Source: Clostridiales bacterium
Lineage (GTDB): Bacteria; Bacillota; Clostridia; Oscillospirales; Oscillospiraceae
Direction: 5' to 3'
DNA: 16,527 nucleotides
Assembly: GCA_004555705.1 (NCBI GenBank)
Contig: SFHI01000070.1
Span: forward strand, 1 to 16,527
The notes under the pieces were generated by a model that worked only from the letters and a program-made list of their open reading frames with translations, was not told where the DNA came from and ran no database searches. Shown here one piece after another: positions 12,797-16,527 of this stretch; position 1 is the first letter of the stretch, and each line of letters opens with the position of its first letter. Both the position numbers and the translations under genes were made by a program.

Positions 12797-15158
12797 GATT
12801 GTTCTCTCCTTCCTCCGTGGTTTTTCCGGACAGCAGATTCAGCTCCACATCGCCGTTGATGTCTGCCCGGACAATGCCGTTGACATACCCGTGGATTTCT
12901 CCCCGCACCAGACCGTCCACCCGGATATGGCCGCTGCTGGAAATCCGGGGCAGATTGGTATGGGGCATGGAGAAGGAGGTTTTGTCCACGATCTCACCGC
13001 CAATCAGCAAAATCTGCGGCAGCGCAAACATGACCAGCCCGATGGAGAGAATCGTTCCCCGTCCAAGGCTCTGGCCAATGCCCACAATGGCCGCCTCCGA
13101 GGTCATCATGCCGATAAGGGTGCCTGCACAGGCAAGGATACTGCCGGAGGTTAAAATGGTGGGGAAGGCAAAGTTCATGGTTTCCACAATGGCATCCCGA
13201 TGGGACATCTGGGTTTTCAGCTCCTGATACCGGCTGGAAATCACGATGGCATAGTCGATATTCGCGCCCATCTGAATGGAGGCGCCCTGAATCACCAGAA
13301 TCAGCAATAGTGGCATACCGGCAGACTGGAAGGTGAACAGCAGCACCACCAGCACAATGAGGATGGACACAACGGTAATCACCAGATTATCCGTGGCGAA
13401 GGACAGCTTGAAGTCCTGCTCCACAGAGGAGTTGCCCACCACGAACACCTCTCCCTCCGGATAATAGCCCCTGGCAATTTCCCGGAGGGTATCCAGAAAG
13501 GCGTAGGTGGTTTCGCCGCCCTCCGGCAGGGTCAGGTAGATCAGCACACGGTTGTAGTCCTCTCCCTGAAGCTGCTTCTTTGCCGATTCCATCTTTGTCT
13601 GGGCTTCCTTCAGCGAATCCATCTGGGCATCTTCCAGAGTGACGATTCCCTCATCGATTTTGTCGCAGACAAAGAGCATCATGTCAATCAGCGGCACTTT
13701 ATAGGTGCTCAGACCGCCGATAATCTGACCATACTGCTCCTGCTCCGCGGCGTAAGCGGCATACACCGCCTCCGCCAGCTCGTAGTCCAGCCCGGCAAGC
13801 TCCGCGAACTGTCGGGGACTTAACTTATCCGCCAGCATGAAGCCCGCCATGGCTTCCACATTGGACAGACCCATGGAGTAGTCTACTTCCTCGTAGGTGT
13901 CCAGCTCCGCCAGCATGGCCTTTTCCACGCTGTAATCCGTTTTGGGATAGACCAGCGCCACAAAATTGGTATCACCAAAATTATCTCGAATTTTGTTTTG
14001 GGCAATTTGAACGGTATTGAGCTTGGGCGTCTCGATTTCGCCGTAGCCGTAGACATAGGGGCACTGCTTGGAGTAGTGGTAGCCCAGTAGCATCAGTACC
14101 ACAAACACCGGCGGAATCACGAACCGGGTCAGATAGGCAAATTTTCCCACAAAGGGGATTTTCGGCACAAAATTCTTATGCCGGGTTTTGTCCATCAGTG
14201 GGCCGAACAGCATAAGAAAGCCCGGCATGAACACGAATACCGCCAGCAGCGCGAACAGCACCGCCTTAATCAGGCAGATGGCCATATCCGGGCCGATTTT
14301 GAACTGCATGAACATCATGGCAACCAGACCTCCGATGGTGGTCAGGCTGCTGGAGCCGATTTCCGGGATGCCCTTGCTCAGAGCGGTAATGACCGCTTCA
14401 CGGATGGGCAGCTGCTGCCGTTCCTCCTTATACCGGTTGCACAGAATCACCGCGTAGTCCAGAGACAGAGCCAGCTGCAAAATGCTGGTCACGGAGTTGG
14501 AGACAAAGGAAATCTTTCCCATGAGAAACTGGCTGCCCTGATTGAGAATCATGGCGGACACAAAGGTCAGCAGCAGCACGGGTACCTCCGCGTAGGTCTG
14601 GGAGGTCAGCAGCAGAACAGCGACCACAATCACCGCCACCAGCACCATAATGACGCTGACCTCCTGATCGATGATTTCCGCCGCGGAATTGCCCAGAGAT
14701 GTGGAAACATAGCAGTCTTCCCCGCTTAAGGTATCTTTCACCGCCTCCAGCGCCTGCAAACACTTGTCGTCGGTTTCGCTGTAATCAAAGGTAATATTAT
14801 AGAGAGCCGACACGTTGCGGTAATCCTCACCCTCATCGTAGTCCACGCTTTGCACGCCTTTGACGGCTTTCAGTTCCTCAGAAAGGGTCTGTGCCCAGGC
14901 CTGCGATACATTTTCCACCATGATCTGGGCCGTTCCGTAGGTGATGAACTGCGCATCCATGATATCCAGACCCCGGCGGGTTTCGCACTGCGCCGGCAGA
15001 TAGGCTTTCAGGTCGTTTTCCACCTGAATCCAGTTGGTCGAGAACATGGAAAAAATCACGCCGATGGCCAGCATCAGAAAAAACAGGTTGCGCTTGTCAA
15101 CAATAAATGCCGCCAGCTTCATCATGGCGTTTGCGCCGTTATTCTTTTCCTGTGCCAA
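12786..15158 (-). CDS. RND superfamily transporter, MMPL family
   Basis: This inner-membrane, proton-driven exporter of about 790 residues has the duplicated MMPL/RND layout: TM1 (about 26-45), an external loop, TM2-6, TM7 (about 347-361), a second loop (about 365-590) and a second set of membrane segments. The paired signatures LSLDYAVILCNRYKEE (first half) and GANIDYAIVISSRYQE (second half) carry the Asp-Tyr pairs that relay protons. The second half is short by about 22 residues just before its Asp-Tyr pair, merging TM9 and TM10. The C-terminal tail (about 743-780) has a bactofilin-like pattern, IRVDGLVRGEIHG. The start is uncertain: TTG at 15158 has AAAGGAGG 9 bases upstream; TTG at 15164 overlaps the preceding stop but is too close; ATG at 15125 has no ribosome site. 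Substrate unknown; MMPL pumps usually move lipids or peptides. Confidence 0.92.
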   Translation of the reverse strand: MAQEKNNGANAMMKLAAFIVDKRNLFFLMLAIGVIFSMFSTNWIQVENDLKAYLPAQCETRRGLDIMDAQFITYGTAQIMVENVSQAWAQTLSEELKAVKGVQSVDYDEGEDYRNVSALYNITFDYSETDDKCLQALEAVKDTLSGEDCYVSTSLGNSAAEIIDQEVSVIMVLVAVIVVAVLLLTSQTYAEVPVLLLTFVSAMILNQGSQFLMGKISFVSNSVTSILQLALSLDYAVILCNRYKEERQQLPIREAVITALSKGIPEIGSSSLTTIGGLVAMMFMQFKIGPDMAICLIKAVLFALLAVFVFMPGFLMLFGPLMDKTRHKNFVPKIPFVGKFAYLTRFVIPPVFVVLMLLGYHYSKQCPYVYGYGEIETPKLNTVQIAQNKIRDNFGDTNFVALVYPKTDYSVEKAMLAELDTYEEVDYSMGLSNVEAMAGFMLADKLSPRQFAELAGLDYELAEAVYAAYAAEQEQYGQIIGGLSTYKVPLIDMMLFVCDKIDEGIVTLEDAQMDSLKEAQTKMESAKKQLQGEDYNRVLIYLTLPEGGETTYAFLDTLREIARGYYPEGEVFVVGNSSVEQDFKLSFATDNLVITVVSILIVLVVLLFTFQSAGMPLLLILVIQGASIQMGANIDYAIVISSRYQELKTQMSHRDAIVETMNFAFPTILTSGSILACAGTLIGMMTSEAAIVGIGQSLGRGTILSIGLVMFALPQILLIGGEIVDKTSFSMPHTNLPRISSSGHIRVDGLVRGEIHGYVNGIVRADINGDVELNLLSGKTTEEGENNREA

Positions 15159-15160
15159 TG

Positions 15161-15475
15161 TCAAGCTCCTCCTTTCTCCCTACGGATACCTCGGACTTTG
15201 TACTGTCCTCGGGCCGTAGAAATCTCCATTTCCAGCGAATCCTCGCCTAGGGCTACGCTGGCCTCATAGGGCAGCGCTCCCACCAGTGTTCTCATCTCCC
15301 CCTGGAATGTGAGCCTGTCCCCACTGCGATGTCCCTCCAGGATCGGAGCGGTTCTGGTAAACAGGGTCAGATCGCCGCTGACGCTGTCACCCAACAGGAT
15401 CAAATTCAAAACGCCCCTGCGTTTTCCCAGAGGGGTTTCCATTTCCAGCATATAGGTGCGGTTCTGGTTTTTCAT
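15161..15475 (-). CDS. Small conserved all-beta protein, first gene of the export operon
   Basis: This 104-residue protein has no signal peptide and no membrane segment, so it is probably cytoplasmic. I do not recognise a named family. The sequence reads as successive beta strands with turns (METPLGKRRGVLNLILLGDSVSGDLTLF, DRLTFQGEMRTLVGALPYEASVALGEDSLEMEIST, GQYKVRGIR), as in a small beta-barrel or lipocalin-like fold. The ATG at 15475 is chosen because GGAGG (15486-15482) lies 6 bases upstream; the open frame continues to 15595 through the promoter and palindrome and is not coding there. Its stop lies within a few bases of the pump start, so they should be co-translated. It may be a regulatory or substrate-binding accessory of the pump; this is a guess from position. 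Confidence 0.7.
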   Translation of the reverse strand: MKNQNRTYMLEMETPLGKRRGVLNLILLGDSVSGDLTLFTRTAPILEGHRSGDRLTFQGEMRTLVGALPYEASVALGEDSLEMEISTARGQYKVRGIRREKGGA

Positions 15476-15504
15476 ATCACGCCTCCACAACATATGATCG
15501 TTAA

Positions 15505-15533
15505 TTGACATTTGTAGTGGAAGATGATATTCT
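15505..15533 (+). promoter_or_regulatory. Promoter of the divergent TetR-family gene
   Basis: TTGACA (15505-15510), a 17-bp spacer and TATTCT (15528-15533), with TG one base before the -10 (extended -10). Transcription should start near 15540, placing the 32-bp palindrome (15563-15594) in the leader. Confidence 0.7.
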
Positions 15534-15552
15534 CTTTTCAGCAAAAAAGCAA
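15524..15552 (-). promoter_or_regulatory. Promoter of the export operon
   Basis: Read on the minus strand: TTGCTT (15552-15547), a 17-bp spacer and TATCAT (15529-15524). The start would be near 15517, leaving about a 40-nt leader. This promoter occupies the same DNA as the TetR-gene promoter on the other strand, so the two probably exclude each other. Confidence 0.6.
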
Positions 15553-15562
15553 GAGACAGGCA

Positions 15563-15594
15563 TGCCGTTCTGTCAGTTAGCTGACAAGACGGCA
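15563..15594. promoter_or_regulatory. 32-bp palindromic operator, likely bound by the adjacent TetR-family protein
   Basis: TGCCGT-N2-TGTCAG-TTAG-CTGACA-N2-ACGGCA: both 6-bp arms on each side match perfectly. The length, symmetry and position, in the leader of the regulator gene and about 10 bp upstream of the operon's -35, are what a TetR dimer or pair of dimers would need. Binding would allow autorepression and control of the export operon. Confidence 0.8.
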
Positions 15595-15621
15595 AAAGTG
15601 TTTCCGTACTGGGAGGACTCT

Positions 15622-16194
15622 ATGGAGAAAAATACAGATCTACGCATTCAGAAAACCTATCTTGCGCTGCAAAATGCCTTTGTGGCGCTGCTGGAGGAAA
15701 AGCGGTTTGATGAGCTGACCGTCAATGAGCTGTGCGACAGAGCCATGATCCGGCGCACCACGTTTTATAAGCACTTCGGGGATAAATATGAGTATTTTGC
15801 TTTCTATATCCGGGAAATGGTTTCGACCTTCCGGGATCAGCTGCCGCCGGATGTGATGGATGGAGAAGCGGCGGCATACTTCCTGCAAATGAGTCAGGAA
15901 CTGCTGCGATTCTGGCATATGCACGAGAAAATGGTGCGCAACATTGAAAACAGCAGTATGTTTCCGCTGCTGCTGAGCATCCTGCTGGATCAGATCACAG
16001 AGGATATCATCATGGTTCTGCGCCGCTCCTGCCCAGGGCTGGCTCAGGATGCGAGCAAGCTCAAGGGCGTGGCAGCATTTTATGCAGGTGGTCTCATCAA
16101 CACCTTCTTTCGCTGTACGCAGAAGGATTCCTCCATTGATGAAAACGCTTTTCTGGAAATTGCTGGTGAGTACGCCAGCAAAATACCCCTCTAA
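15622..16194 (+). CDS. TetR/AcrR-family transcriptional regulator
   Basis: This 190-residue regulator has an N-terminal helix-turn-helix domain (about 8-55): LRIQKTYLALQNAFVALLEE, then TVNELCDRAMIRRTTFYKHFGDK at 33-55, which is the classic TetR recognition helix ending in TFYKHF. The C-terminal ligand-binding part (about 60-190) is helical and resembles the clostridial TetR_C_7/DhaS-like type. The ATG at 15622 is chosen because GGGAGG (15611-15616) lies 5 bases upstream; the frame open to 15505 crosses the palindrome and is leader. It is divergent from the pump operon and probably represses both itself and the operon until a ligand, perhaps the pump's substrate, binds. Confidence 0.93.
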   Translation: MEKNTDLRIQKTYLALQNAFVALLEEKRFDELTVNELCDRAMIRRTTFYKHFGDKYEYFAFYIREMVSTFRDQLPPDVMDGEAAAYFLQMSQELLRFWHMHEKMVRNIENSSMFPLLLSILLDQITEDIIMVLRRSCPGLAQDASKLKGVAAFYAGGLINTFFRCTQKDSSIDENAFLEIAGEYASKIPL

Positions 16195-16330
16195 CCATTG
16201 CGGGCCGAAAGGCTTAACCTAGAATGAACGGTACCGGTCTCACGGCGGACTTCTTATGACAGCGATACTCTGGGTTTTATGTGAATCGATTTCATGGTTT
16301 GCGGCGCAATTCCTCCCCCGGTTGTGTTTG

Positions 16331-16359
16331 TTGCTTTTGATGGAGAATCGTGCTATGTT
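16331..16359 (+). promoter_or_regulatory. Promoter of the second TetR-family gene
   Basis: TTGCTT (16331-16336), a 17-bp spacer and TATGTT (16354-16359) with a TG one base before the -10. The rest of the gap (16195-16330) holds no gene that I can see. Confidence 0.5.
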
Positions 16360-16399
16360 ATAGACAATGCTGAACGCTGACAGAAAAGGAGAATGCTGT

Positions 16400-16527
16400 A
16401 TGGCAAATTTTACGAAGAAGGCAATCCGGGATTCTTTTGTGAAGCTGCTGAACGAAAAACCCATCAGTCAAATTACCGTTAAGGACATTGTGGAGGACTG
16501 CGGGGTGAACCGCAATACCTTCTATTA
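16400..16527 (+). CDS. TetR/AcrR-family regulator, N-terminal part (cut by window end)
   Basis: The first 42 residues are visible. ATG at 16400 has AAAAGGAG (16383-16390) 9 bases upstream. The sequence AIRDSFVKLLNEKPISQITVKDIVEDCGVNRNTFY is a TetR helix-turn-helix whose recognition helix ends in NTFY, like the upstream regulator but clearly different in sequence. It probably controls genes beyond the window. Confidence 0.88.
   Translation, partial: MANFTKKAIRDSFVKLLNEKPISQITVKDIVEDCGVNRNTFY

Noticed and set aside
16240..16464. 74-codon minus-strand frame
   Set aside because: It overlaps the promoter and start of the second TetR gene and has no ribosome site.

Overview
The window looks like a chromosomal segment of a GC-rich, Gram-positive gut-type clostridium, most probably Oscillospiraceae/Ruminococcaceae. 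The grounds are GC-rich codon choice, strong AAGGAGG ribosome sites, consensus sigma-A promoters, a lysyl-tRNA synthetase with a C-terminal tRNA-binding domain, a TnpV-type accessory gene, and a family of small inverted-repeat elements of the kind seen between genes in such genomes. This placement is inference; no rRNA or other taxonomic marker is present.

Region 1 (1-5100) is a nutrient-uptake block: a lipoprotein solute-binding protein, a permease and an ATPase of a polar amino acid ABC importer, followed by an M20 peptidase/AbgB-like amidohydrolase. Four copies of one MITE-like inverted-repeat element sit in every long gap of this block, one of them between the binding protein and the permease. 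A perfect-consensus promoter precedes the binding protein and is embedded in a cluster of GTATAATTC-type boxes that resemble ARG boxes.

Region 2 (5050-7630) is housekeeping: a strong terminator, a near-consensus promoter, then greA and lysS one base apart. LysS carries an extra C-terminal Trbp111-like domain.

Region 3 (7740-8840) is a small accessory insert: tnpV and a small DUF6809-like gene, translationally overlapped, lying between two strong hairpins, followed by about 300 bp with no recognisable gene.

Region 4 (8800-16200) is the most interesting part. A minus-strand operon of three tightly overlapped genes encodes a small all-beta protein, an RND/MMPL-family transporter, and a 1308-residue secreted and membrane-anchored protein made of GLUG repeats, a helical insertion, two membrane segments and a duplicated lipoprotein-like C-terminal domain. 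A TetR-family gene is divergent from it. The 146-bp divergent region holds two face-to-face promoters and a 32-bp palindrome. I propose this is a TetR-controlled envelope export system in which the large protein is the surface or accessory partner of the pump; in mycobacteria MMPL pumps similarly work with lipoproteins. The pump appears to lack about 20-25 residues in its second repeat, so it may be altered or inactive.

The window ends inside a second TetR-family gene.
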